This document shows, piece by piece, positions 1 to 10,300 of a stretch of 24,424 bases of DNA. The DNA comes from a virus: the IMG/VR virus record IMGVR_UViG_3300013133_000066, positions 1 to 24,424 of that record, one strand, 5' to 3'. A program made the translations under genes and the position numbers. The notes beneath the pieces are model-generated. The model saw nothing but the letters and a program-made list of their open reading frames with translations, was not told where the DNA came from and made no database searches. The first letter of the stretch is position 1. Every line of letters starts with the position of its first letter.

Positions 1-2048
1 GAATACTTTACTTGTGCATGTGCATCTGGACCTATAAGGGTATACTGAGCCAAGGCACCTGCACCTACAAACCCAACAGCTTTGGGCCGAATACGTTGTC
101 TAGCAACTGTACCAGTCAACTCAGATTGATTGACAATCAAAGGAAACATAACTTTAGGGTTCGGGTCATCAGGGTCTTTCCACAAATCAGTTCTAAAGAC
201 AATGACAATATCGTCTTCGTGTAAGGGTCCACCTGTTACTTCCAATTTATCCGTGTCAGAAGGCATATGCTGAAAAGGTGGAAAATTAAGAATGAAAATC
301 TTGAGATCATCCGCAGAAACATTGTAAGGGATAGGTGCAGATTCATATTCATCGTAAGTAAGTGTAAAAGTTCCGCCCCCAAGGTACTTGCCTGTCAATA
401 CCTGAGTATTGAAGAGAGTGCCTTGCAACTTGTTCCAAGCATATCGAGAAAGGTCTTTAGGAACTTCGCTAGCAATTTGCAGAAGCTGTTCAGGAGTCTC
501 GTTACCAGTCAACAGGTGATCGAGAGCTGTTTTGATTTGCGAAAGATGCTCAGGTGTGTTATCAAGGAATGTAGTCTTTTCGCGTTCAGAGTCCTCTTTA
601 GTAATTAAGTCGATCGTACACATTGCACCATCTTGCGAAGAAATCTTAATGATATGTCCAGTATCTGTTAAAGCATACATCCCTTGCAGATTGGTATTAC
701 CATCAGGAAGCCAGAAGTTTGCAGGGTTATCATTCTGTCTATCTGCTAAAGTGTAACTTCTATAGGTGGGCAGACGATTGGTAATTGTGAAAATGTTCCC
801 ACTGAAAAAGCCTTCAAGGAGGTGATTATCAATGTTGATAATGACAATTGTTTCTTGAGGGAAAGTATAGCCCTGATCAATCAAGAGTTGATTAGCCCAA
901 AGTGTAGTCTGCTGCAAGTAAGCAACTTGATGATCAATCAAATCGTTCTGGAGTTTGTGATACTGCTCAATCAGCTTAATCATCTTTTCTCGGAGATCAC
1001 CAACAAAGTCAAAAACGTATTTAGCATTGTCAGCATCAATTTCAGACATCTCTTTCAAGATTTTTAGAGTATCCAAGTTTTGAGAAGCCAGAATGATTTG
1101 ATTGTAAATGGTTTGACGAATTTCACGCTGTTCTTTTAACTTGGTGTGCCAGTGTTCACGGCTATTCTCTGGAGGCTTGCCCTTAGCCGCAGCCTGGGCA
1201 ATGGTGTCATACTGAGCAGCTTGATAGAGCTTAGCCCGTCGATCAAACTCTTTGTTATGAAATTCGTAAATGAGAGTCAGGTCTTCTTTGGTTTGTTTGG
1301 TTTGATCTTCAAGAATGATTCGATCCATGAACTCATCTTGAATGGCCAAAGGAGCTTTGACCAAACCTAATGCAATGATTTGGGCCTGATAGTAGTAAAC
1401 ATAGGTAGCCGTAATATTAGCCAGATAAAGATTGATGAGACGAATCTTATGAACTAATGTTGCATCAGGCATTCTAAAATTAGTCAGTAAGGTTCCGGTA
1501 GCCACGTCCCTGACTTCAACGGCAGGGACGTGGATCACACTACCGAAACACAGAGGCCAGACCTGTCCAACGAGATCATCCCTAACACTTGCGAACTGTC
1601 CTTCCTCAGGACTAAAGCCGACTTCTCCTCCGTAAATTTGAGAAACCACATTGAAACTAACGGTATGGTCTTGTTCACTCCAAATGATAGGACTCTCAAT
1701 CCTACCACTAAAGAGCAGGAACTTATCACCAACATTAAGCCCTTCAAAATACTGAAAGACCTTAACTGGACGATTGTGAATATCATGATTGTCTAAGTAA
1801 TGTTTGAAAACAGAATCATGGTCATCCAATTTAACCGACATGCTTGTGGTAGCACGACTGCCGCTTAAGTTGACAATATCGTCAACTTCACTCAGCGACA
1901 TAATCTTGCCAACACCTAAAGCAGACGGCTTGTCAGAATAATTGATCGTTGTACCAGGCACAAATTCAATTTCAACAATGTTAATCGGTTCAATACCTTG
2001 AGCCGTAGCAATTTTTGCTAAAGCAGCGGCTGTGAGTGTCCTAGACAA
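1..2048 (-). CDS. Tail hub / tail-tip protein, C-terminus outside window (partial)
   Basis: One frame stays open on the minus strand from 2048 to the window edge, about 682 codons without a stop. The chosen start is TTG at 2048-2046, preceded by AAGGG seven bases upstream; it overlaps the end of the previous gene by 8 bases, like the other junctions here. The first ~165 residues are beta-rich. They contain segments resembling phage tail-hub proteins (FSGRIESPIIWSEQDHTVSF, then VWPLCFGSVIHVPAVEV). Residues ~225-370 are strongly charged and helical, probably coiled coil, followed by a second beta-rich part. Last gene of the tail block in this window, where hub and tip genes normally sit after the tape measure and Dit-like genes. 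The role as tail hub is inferred from position and motif style, not from a clear family match. The non-ATG start is the least certain point. Confidence 0.7.
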   Translation of the reverse strand, partial: MSRTLTAAALAKIATAQGIEPINIVEIEFVPGTTINYSDKPSALGVGKIMSLSEVDDIVNLSGSRATTSMSVKLDDHDSVFKHYLDNHDIHNRPVKVFQYFEGLNVGDKFLLFSGRIESPIIWSEQDHTVSFNVVSQIYGGEVGFSPEEGQFASVRDDLVGQVWPLCFGSVIHVPAVEVRDVATGTLLTNFRMPDATLVHKIRLINLYLANITATYVYYYQAQIIALGLVKAPLAIQDEFMDRIILEDQTKQTKEDLTLIYEFHNKEFDRRAKLYQAAQYDTIAQAAAKGKPPENSREHWHTKLKEQREIRQTIYNQIILASQNLDTLKILKEMSEIDADNAKYVFDFVGDLREKMIKLIEQYHKLQNDLIDHQVAYLQQTTLWANQLLIDQGYTFPQETIVIINIDNHLLEGFFSGNIFTITNRLPTYRSYTLADRQNDNPANFWLPDGNTNLQGMYALTDTGHIIKISSQDGAMCTIDLITKEDSEREKTTFLDNTPEHLSQIKTALDHLLTGNETPEQLLQIASEVPKDLSRYAWNKLQGTLFNTQVLTGKYLGGGTFTLTYDEYESAPIPYNVSADDLKIFILNFPPFQHMPSDTDKLEVTGGPLHEDDIVIVFRTDLWKDPDDPNPKVMFPLIVNQSELTGTVARQRIRPKAVGFVGAGALAQYTLIGPDAHAQVKY

Positions 2049-2406
2049 GTCGATACCCTTCTAATGACAAACTGGCTCGAACTAAAGTCTCACGTTCTTT
2101 ATCAAGCTCAAAGACGTCCGGTAAGAAAATGACTCGCCAAACTTTATTCTCCATATCAATCAGTCTCCACTCCACACCCATATATGCCTTGACAAATTCT
2201 TCAAGCTCCAAGGCTTTAGGGTAACACAACTCAAAGTCATAATCAATCTTTCTCTTATTTGTTGATCTCACATAAACACGTTTCGAACCGTCCATCATCG
2301 TTTGATTATTCAACTTGTTAACTAAGGCTTGGGAATCTTGGAAAGTGGGATTAGGCAACACAGTTGTAGTTTGGATAAGGTTATGGGGTGCTTGAAGTAC
2401 AATCAT
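2041..2406 (-). CDS. Minor tail protein B (paralogue of upstream gene)
   Basis: A 121-residue protein whose ATG overlaps the upstream stop as ATGA. Its C-terminal half (LEEFVKAYMGVEWRLIDMEN, then KVWRVIFLPD and a closing LSLEG) aligns by eye with the C-terminal half of the gene just upstream, which has LFAFLQASLGQEIGLRDFES, then RTWRGIITNPD. The pair therefore looks like an ancient tandem duplication. The pattern of a basic, beta-rich protein with WR-x-I followed by a C-terminal EG strand is common among small tail-tip (distal-tail or minor-tail) proteins encoded after the tape measure. It probably joins the tube end to the hub encoded downstream. Function is inferred from position; the exact family is not recognised. 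Confidence 0.75.
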   Translation of the reverse strand: MIVLQAPHNLIQTTTVLPNPTFQDSQALVNKLNNQTMMDGSKRVYVRSTNKRKIDYDFELCYPKALELEEFVKAYMGVEWRLIDMENKVWRVIFLPDVFELDKERETLVRASLSLEGYRLV

Positions 2407-2867
2407 GGCACTAATTGTACCTCGAAGTCGAGTGTGATTCCAAAGTGGCAGCGGTTAATCTGGAAAAGCTGAGCATCAGGATTTGTAATAATCCCTCTCC
2501 AAGTTCTGCTCTCAAAATCTCTTAGACCAATCTCTTGGCCTAAAGAGGCTTGGAGAAATGCAAATAAGTCATCTCGCATTGTTATCGAAAGATTGGTAAA
2601 ATTGTATCGAAGAATTGTGTACTTAGGCCAGCTCTGGGGCCTGTGCAATTTCAAATCTAGTGCCCTAGATGTGTTCAACACTTTACGGTAATGGTTAGCT
2701 CGAATATTTCCTAAGTTTGGCCGTTTCAAAGTTATCGTCGTTGTAGGCGAAACAAAAGGATGAAAAAGTTCAATGTCAGTAACAATTACCGTAATTGGTT
2801 CAGTTGCGGAGGGAGGGTCTAAGGCACTCCCTGTGGTAATGTATGGAGAGTAGTCATAGAGTCCCAT
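2403..2867 (-). CDS. Minor tail protein A (distal-tail-like)
   Basis: A 154-residue protein starting at ATG 2867, overlapping the preceding stop as TAATG, which suggests translational coupling. The N-terminal ~30 residues are acidic and proline-rich. From residue ~40 a beta-rich core begins (TITLKRPNLGN, YTILRYNFTNLS), followed by a helix and RDFESRTWRGIITNPDAQLF. The core is shared with the next gene downstream, so the two are likely paralogues. Position after the tape measure and before the hub gene argues for a tail-tip component such as a Dit-like ring or adaptor. I cannot name a specific family. Confidence 0.75.
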   Translation of the reverse strand: MGLYDYSPYITTGSALDPPSATEPITVIVTDIELFHPFVSPTTTITLKRPNLGNIRANHYRKVLNTSRALDLKLHRPQSWPKYTILRYNFTNLSITMRDDLFAFLQASLGQEIGLRDFESRTWRGIITNPDAQLFQINRCHFGITLDFEVQLVP

Positions 2868-3874
2868 TATGGCCTCACAACAAAGTAACCAAGGGACTGA
2901 TTAAGAGCTAAATCCGTTTCAGGAGCATTTGTTGAATCAGCAGATTGTCCAAGAGTGTGCGAAAGTGTTAAGGTACTTTTGAGAAGTTTGTCCGGGACGT
3001 AGGCATCAGTACCATCACAGCAACGTGATGCCAGTGCATTTGTTTCTAATAAGTGCGACAAGATTAATACGCTCAGAAGATGATTAGGATTGAGGAAATC
3101 TGTCAACATCAAAGTAGAAGTAATAGTCAGTTCATACGGAACCTTCATCACATCGGTCAAGTCGATGCAACTACATAACTCAATAAAGGTACCATTCGAA
3201 GTAGACAAGTTTTGATTAAAGTTCAGCGACGACACAAGATTTTGAACAGTTAAGTTAATAGCAGTCAAGACTTGAGATAAAGCTAAGGTAGATGTCAATG
3301 AGTTAGTAATAACCCGAAGGAGACCCAGGGAGTGTGTCAGTGACAACATCTGCCCTGGAGTCTGGACTTTGAAAAGTTCAAAAGTTAAATCTTGATTAAG
3401 AGATAAGCCGTGTGAAGTGTGAGCATTATAAATGACAACTAGCTGGACAGCTTGTGTCAGAGACAAGTCAGAAAACATAGTAGGAAAGATTTGAGTATTC
3501 AGGTTCTGCGACAAAGATAAATTGTTACTTAAGGGTTGAACATAGCGTTGGTTCAAATCTAAGATATCTGTAATCGAAAGGTTGCTAGCCAAATCTTGTT
3601 GATTGTTATTCGATGCCACCATTTGGTGGGTAATAAAAATGTTTTGACTAAGTGCATATTGCCTAATGATAGTTAATGAATCAGCAAGAGATAAAGTATC
3701 AATCAGCCGCATAGGCCATTGCAAAACACGCATCGAGTGCGTTAAATCAAGTTGGCTGGATATCGGGCCAAAGATAGTGAGCGAATCGGATAACAACAGA
3801 TTACTTACGAGAGCGTGTGTCAAATCACCAAGGCTAGAAACAGGTTGACCGGAAATAGGGGCCAGACTAGGCAT
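2867..3874 (-). CDS. Tail-associated repeat protein with S-x-x-LSLxxxL motifs
   Basis: A 335-residue protein made almost entirely of ~16 irregularly spaced copies of a short motif, roughly [ST]-x-x-L-[ST]-L-[ST]-[QHD]-x-L. Examples are SNLSITDILDL, NNLSLSQNLN, SDLSLTQAVQL, HGLSLNQDLTF, STLALSQVL and STLTLSHTL. Copies are spaced ~12-30 residues apart, separated by linkers rich in N, T and V. It has no signal peptide or obvious catalytic residues, and only a Cys cluster (CSC, RCC) in the C-terminal third. Alternating hydrophobic and polar residues suggest stacked beta strands (solenoid or fibre-like). Comparable LTLSQ-type repeat proteins occur in the tail regions of some phages. The start ATG overlaps the upstream stop by 8 bases. 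It may coat the tail or contribute to fibres; function unproven. Confidence 0.72.
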   Translation of the reverse strand: MPSLAPISGQPVSSLGDLTHALVSNLLLSDSLTIFGPISSQLDLTHSMRVLQWPMRLIDTLSLADSLTIIRQYALSQNIFITHQMVASNNNQQDLASNLSITDILDLNQRYVQPLSNNLSLSQNLNTQIFPTMFSDLSLTQAVQLVVIYNAHTSHGLSLNQDLTFELFKVQTPGQMLSLTHSLGLLRVITNSLTSTLALSQVLTAINLTVQNLVSSLNFNQNLSTSNGTFIELCSCIDLTDVMKVPYELTITSTLMLTDFLNPNHLLSVLILSHLLETNALASRCCDGTDAYVPDKLLKSTLTLSHTLGQSADSTNAPETDLALNQSLGYFVVRP

Positions 3875-4376
3875 TCACGGTATACGTCAGTTTGAGCTGG
3901 TCGCCGTTAGTAACAGACACATTACTAGCGAAGGCAACTGTGGCCCAGAGAATACCGGAAGTGCCTCCCTTGGTGTTATTGGAGACAATGAAACCGCCCT
4001 TAAGGGTTGCAGTGGCGTTAATGTTGACAGTGGCCGGAGTCGCATTGCTGATGGACGAGGAAGTGGCTGCATCAGGATTCCACTGCACACGGTTACTGTC
4101 GGAGTAAGCGACCGATTCAGCCCAACCAGAGTGGCTGGACATAGAGTCGCCATCAGCAAACGCTGTGAAACCAGCGTTATCCACAAGTCCAAAATACCAG
4201 TTGGCCAACTGAGACTGATTGCGGAACATAATATCAAGCAAACTGTTCTTACCAACAGTTGTAATACCGTTGAACAGCACGGGCATCGAAGCGATGACCT
4301 TGCCACCCCGAATATGCTCAAGCGACCACTTACCCTTCATACCAACGGTATCCACAAGGCTCGTACCTTTGCTCAT
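3867..4376 (-). CDS. Virion protein of a common unnamed phage family (169 residues)
   Basis: A 169-residue protein whose ATG overlaps the stop of the tape measure gene as ATGA. It opens with a short strand pair (GKWSLEHIRGGKVIASM), then NGITTVGKNSLLDIMFRNQS, WYFGLVDNAGFTAFADGD, SMSSHSGWAE and a C-terminal GDQLKLTYTV. This order (strand, 'GxxxLLDxMF', 'WYxGLVD', 'GDTMSSHxGWxE', 'GDxLxxTYT') is a widespread small phage structural protein without an agreed name, thought to be a tail or decoration component. The gene is clearly richer in G and C than the tape measure and tail-tip genes around it, matching the coat and tube genes, so the product is probably abundant in the particle. Function is inferred. 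Confidence 0.8.
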   Translation of the reverse strand: MSKGTSLVDTVGMKGKWSLEHIRGGKVIASMPVLFNGITTVGKNSLLDIMFRNQSQLANWYFGLVDNAGFTAFADGDSMSSHSGWAESVAYSDSNRVQWNPDAATSSSISNATPATVNINATATLKGGFIVSNNTKGGTSGILWATVAFASNVSVTNGDQLKLTYTVNA

Positions 4377-7300
4377 AATCGCACGTTTCCTCGCCGCATT
4401 TCTGTTCGGAGTAGCGAAGCAATTTCACGAGCACTAGCCTCGTTAGTCTTGCCGCCGTGAATACTGACGTTAATCCCGCCATTAAAGTTTGTAACCTGCC
4501 CACCAGTATCAAAACCACGAGGAGGAATACCAAGATTCATTGCTTGAATTTGAGACTTAAATCTTGCAGTATTCTTAGCATTGACAACAAATTCACCATT
4601 ACTCACAGGAATCATATTGGCATCCATGCCTTTCTTTCCAACAATATGCCCACCAGTATCATTACCTTTTACTGTGGTAAGGTTTCCCTGGTTAATTGGA
4701 GGAACCTTGATCGTTCCACTTGCTACAGCTTTAGCTCTTAATTGATCTAATAACTGAAGTTGCTCTTTAAGAGCGTCATTGACTTTGGCCTGAGCATTAG
4801 CTTGTTGTTGAGCACTATTAGCAGCAGCATTAGCCACTAAGCCATGTTGAGCGAGTAACTGAACATTGAGAGCAACCTCTTTTTGCAACTCTGTAATTGC
4901 TGCTTTAGTCGTTGCAACAGCTTGTTCTTTAAGTCTAAGTTCATTTTGAGCATCAGCAAAGAACTTATCTGTTTCTGCAAACTTCTCTTTATTTTCTGGC
5001 GTTAAGGCATCTTTGCCTGTTGACCCAAAGACTTTTCCAATATCAAGGAGGGACTTTTTACCTGCTTCACTTTCACTAAAGTCATTTAGCAATTTATTCG
5101 CATCATCAATTGCCTTTTTTGCTGCTGCAGCTTTTTCAGCTTGAGTTGCTGTGTTGCTTTGTAATACTGCAAGAGTATTCTTTTCAATCTCTGCAGCCCG
5201 TGCTAAAAAGTCCTGACCAGTTGAATCTTTTACCAGAGAAATTTTACTGACCATCGAATCAAAAAGAGCCGTTAATGTTGAAAGATTACCACCAACATCT
5301 CCAATAAAGGTGTTAAGAGCTGTTTCACCATCTGTCAAAGTTTGATTCAGCTTCTGTCGTTTCTTGATTTGCTCATCTAATAAAATGTTGATGTTCTCAA
5401 CGAGTTTCTTTTCTTCCTTTAAGTATTTCAAAGCATCACCAACAGCCACAGAACGCTTCTGAATCAATTCAATTGCTTTTTCTTCATTAGCCAATCGTTG
5501 TGTAATAATGACCTTCGCATCATTCTCAAAATCTGTTAACTCTTGCTCGGCTGTTTTGACTCCAGTCGAACGTGTTTGCTTAATACGTTCTTCAAGATCA
5601 ATACGTTTTTTCGAGACATCCTCAAAATTCGTAGTATCAACCGCTCGCTTAATTCCAAGATCAGCTAAGTCCTTATTACCACTCTTCTGAATACTAATCT
5701 GTTCTTTGGTTAACTCAATAGCTTCATCCAGGGCATCCCTTGCTTTTTCGAACTCTCCAGCAATCTCGAATTGTTTCGACTTAGCAATCAAACCTTGGAT
5801 ACGAGCATCAATAGCTGTGAGCTTATTCGCATCCGTGAGACCTTCAAGTTGGAAACCAAAGAGATCTTTGTCAAAGTCACCTTTCAATTTGTCCAGTAAC
5901 TTAACGCTATCCTCTAAATCCTTTTTCAGTTTTTCAACAGCTTTGATTCGGATGTCACGAATCTTTTCAATGGTGTTGAGAATATCCTGAAACAAATCTC
6001 TACTCTTCTGAACATCTTCAATCTTCAAAGTCTGATTGTTGAAGATCACTTTCGTCGAGAGGTTTTGGTAATCTTGCAAGAGACCTTGAAGATCCTTAGT
6101 ATCAAAATCTTTGAGAGAATCTTTGATCTTGTCAACTGCAGATAAGGAGTCTTGCAACTGCTTTTCAATGTGGTTGAAAAAGTCTTCTGGTTCCTCAAGG
6201 ACAATCTTCGGAACTTGAAGGTCAAACTCAGGTAACAGCAGTTTCTGGGTTTTCAGAGCATCAATAATAGGTTCATCAATTGTAACACTAGCTTTAATTT
6301 GATCTTTGGTAGCTTGGATTCGAGCATTCAATTGCTGCTTAATAATCCGAGTCTTCTCTGTTTCCACCACTTCAAACAATCGCAATTCTTTCGCTAACTC
6401 TAAGGCACGACGTTTAGCCGCTGTCTCTCCAGCTTTAGCAATTGCATCTGCTGTTTTTGCGTGACTCTCTCGGATAGCTGCATTCTGTTCTTCAACTAAT
6501 TGTGTGTAGTAAGTATATCCAATTGAAAGGACTGTGAGAACCACAGTGATTTTATTCAAACCAGACCAAGCTGTATTTGCACTTACTGCAATTCTATCAA
6601 GTGCTAATTTCACAGTTCCAAGACTTATTGCTGTTGCTGCTGCATCAATCTGTAATTTCTTAAACAGGTATGACAAACCACCACCCACAAAGACAACTGA
6701 AGTTATGGCTCCAGTCAAAAACTGTAACGTAATTACACTACCCTCAGTCCCAAGGGTAAAATTAGAAATGAGTGCAACAATTTTTGTAACCGCAGCCGTT
6801 AAGTTAACCACTGTATTAATTACGACAATTGTATTTTCAGCAAATACTTTCACTGTATCCGATAAATCGAAAAAGTTATCATTGAAATTTTGGAATAACC
6901 TCAACATGTCATCGCCAAACACTGCACTAATAACATTTCTTGTTTGATTCAACTCATTTCGGAATTTCTCACCAGCAGATTGTGTAATCAGATCCAACTT
7001 AGCGGACATTGCCTCAAAATTCTTTTCAATCTGGTCTTGAGTTACACCAAACTCTTTAAGATCAGCTTCAAATTGAGCAAAGGTATCTCTTCCTGTTAAA
7101 GCTAAGGCAGGAATAATAGCTCGAATTCGTCCAAGCAGTTCGGCTGCTAGAGCAGCAGAGTTACCGCTGTTTTGTAATTCATCTTGCAACTTACGAAGAA
7201 CACCAACCAATCCAAATTGTGCAACAGCTGCTTGTCCAGATTCAACATTCCATTTATTGTACAATTCAATCATAGCATCTGTCGGATCAATCAACTTAAG

Positions 7301-10300
7301 GAATAAGTTACGCAAGAAGGTAAGAGTATTATCAGCTTTAACACCTTGACGACTAATGCCCGCAATGGCGGCTCCAACTTCTTCCATCTCGACGCCAAGT
7401 TGCGAACCCAGAATTGTAACATTACCAAAAGTGTCTGCCATGTCACTCGCAAGAACTCGCCCTAATTCAATTGTTTTGAACAAGGTATTTTGAGAACGAA
7501 TCGTAGATTTGAGACCTAACGAATAAGAGTTAAGTGTCGAAGAAAGTAAGTTCACAGATTCATCCAAAGTAGCCACGTTTAACTTAGCAAAAGCCGCAGC
7601 ATCTGCTAAGAAACGCTGACTCTGAGCAGCATTCGTAATCTGATTCGAGATAGCCTGATACGCACCTCCAGCAACGTCAAGAATGTCTAAGTTGAATTCG
7701 TCCGAAAGACTACGTAACGATCGACTCCAAGCCTGTGTTGACTTATCAACCTTGAGGATATTATTCTCAAGCTCAGAAGAAATTGTCTGAATTTGAGCAA
7801 TTCGAATACTAAAATCTGTTGACGTTCTAACTGCATCACTTAAGGCCGCATTGAAGCGACCAATAGCTGTATGTAACTGTTGAACAACTAAAAGACGAGC
7901 AAGTCCATGCCAACTCAAGAAGACTCGTTGCCCGGCATCTTCTCCTGCGGCTCCTGCCTTCTGGAAAGCGTTAATCAAACCTAATAAGGAAGTTTGTAAT
8001 TTGGCCATATCCCTCGAAAGATTTGTGAGGGGAATGCCTCCACTTTGTAAATGTTGAAACAGGTCTTGAGCCTTTTTAGGATCAATCCCATTCAGTGCGT
8101 TTTTGACTGTCTCTAGAGACGTCAAAATACGCTTCATATCAGGAGGTTGGAAATTCTGGAAACCACCCAAGGCTTTAGCAAATTCAGCAGACAGATCCGT
8201 TAACGATTTCTGGAGAGCATCGTTATCAATTGCTAATTTCTTTGTTACTTCAATATGTTGCAACATCTTAGCAATAAGTTCCCGTTCGACCTTACTCAAG
8301 TTCGTTAAATTAGGAGAACCACTTTTGAGAGTGGCAAACAGTTGCGACATCTGAGCATCAGTGTAACCAGCTTTCTCACCCATCGCCTGCAAACTATTAA
8401 GAGAAGACAAGAAGACTTTTTGATCAGTATTCTTAAGTTTGTCAAAATCAAGACCATTGAACAAATCAGAATTCGCACCACTTGCTGCACTTTGAGCTTT
8501 CTTGTAAACATCAATAAGATTCAGAAAAGCTAATTGAAGTTTCTGCAACTCTTGCGACAGGTTTGCAGTAGGACCTAAACCTTTCAAGAGGCCATCAAAG
8601 AGGGTATCAATCTTTGTAGAATCAATATCTTTAGCTGCTGTGGTGACACTATTCAAAGCTGTAAGGATAGACCTAATACCTTTGTCATCAAACTTATTTC
8701 CAAAACCTCCCAACTTCGATAATAACTCAACACTGAGACCATCCAATTTCTGTTGATTCAACTGACCTGAAACATCAGTCACTTGTCGAAGCGTACCGAT
8801 GAATCTCAACATCTTCTGTTCTAATCTAGTAATGCCAGCACCAGCATTATCTGTAACTTGTCCAGTTTGACTTAAGGTTTGAAAGAGCTTGATAGCTTCG
8901 TCTTTAGTCAATCGTAAAGAATTGACAGTTGTTTCAATACTCGAAAACTGACCTAACAGTTTTGTTTTATCATCAATCTTTAAGGAATCGAGATTAACAC
9001 CTTTGAATAATTCATCACGAATGCCTGAACCTTGCTGAGCTTTCACACGCTGCTCATATAAGGCAATTACATTCTTGATGTTGCCTAATAACTTACGTTC
9101 ACTATTAGACAGTGCTTCAACAATTGGTGTACCGTTACGGAAAGCCTGAAAGAGTTGTTCCACTCGCTCAGGTGCAATATCCTTAGAACGATTAGCTAAG
9201 GTTGCAACTGCCTCACCAATAGTTGCTTGATCGAATTGACTTAACTGACTAATAGGACCTAAGAGACCAAAAAGTTTGGTTGCGAGGTCTGTTAGGGACT
9301 TTCCAGATTGATCCAGTGTCGGTTTAATCTTACTAGCACTAAGATTGAAGGCTTGAATAGAAAGGGCTGCTTTGAATTCTGCTGCTGTCAACTTCGTAAA
9401 GTCAAGCGAATTAGAAGCTAACGCAGCAGACAGTTCCTGCATCCGTGTTTTTGTCAAACCCAAATTAGGAATAAGTTGAGCAAGAGCTTCTGCATGTCTC
9501 TGAACGCGAAGAGAATTCTTTTCGTCAAATTTCCCTAAATCAATACCTTTAAGCAATTCACCACGAATATCGAGACTTGCAATCGAGTCTGCAAGGTCAG
9601 TGAAACCTTGAGCGGCGTCTTTAGATTGGGAAGTGAGTGTTCGGAATTGACCCGCAACTTGTCCAAAAATCTTAAGAGTATCTTTGATTTGCCTATTCTC
9701 AACGCCCAAGGCTTTGAATTCTTTGAGTTCACCTTTCTTGAATTTACCACTATTAGCAGCTTTAGCAGCAAGAAGGTCTCTCTGTCGCTGAGCATTCTGA
9801 GCATAAAGCTGATTCAAACCTGTTTGAATACTAGCAATTTCATTTGCAGCTTTGCGTTCAGTTTCGATATTAGCTTGAGCAGCTTCTTTATGTGCTTGAG
9901 TGACTTGAGCTAAACCGGCAACTGCCCGCCCACCAGCTTGCAGGACAGCTTCAACACCACCTTCACTCAATTTATCAATTAGTAACTGAGCGTCTGCTGC
10001 TTGAGCCTTAAGAAACTCAAGCTCAATACCCCTTTCGGCCTTTCCGCTTTCTGTCTTAGGACGTTTCCTTAATAATTCAGCTTGACGTGCTTGATTCTTT
10101 GTAAGGTAATCAGTCAAACCTGTTTGGATAGCAATAATTTCAGAGGCTGTTCTCTTTTGAACTTTAACCGTTTCTTGGCCAGCGGCATCTTGCCCTTTCG
10201 AGGCGGCTAAAAGAGCCTCAACGGTTCCTTTAGCAGATTCAACAATAGCATCTGAACCTTGCTGAAAAGTTCGGAGTAACCTGTTTTGATTTTCAACAGT

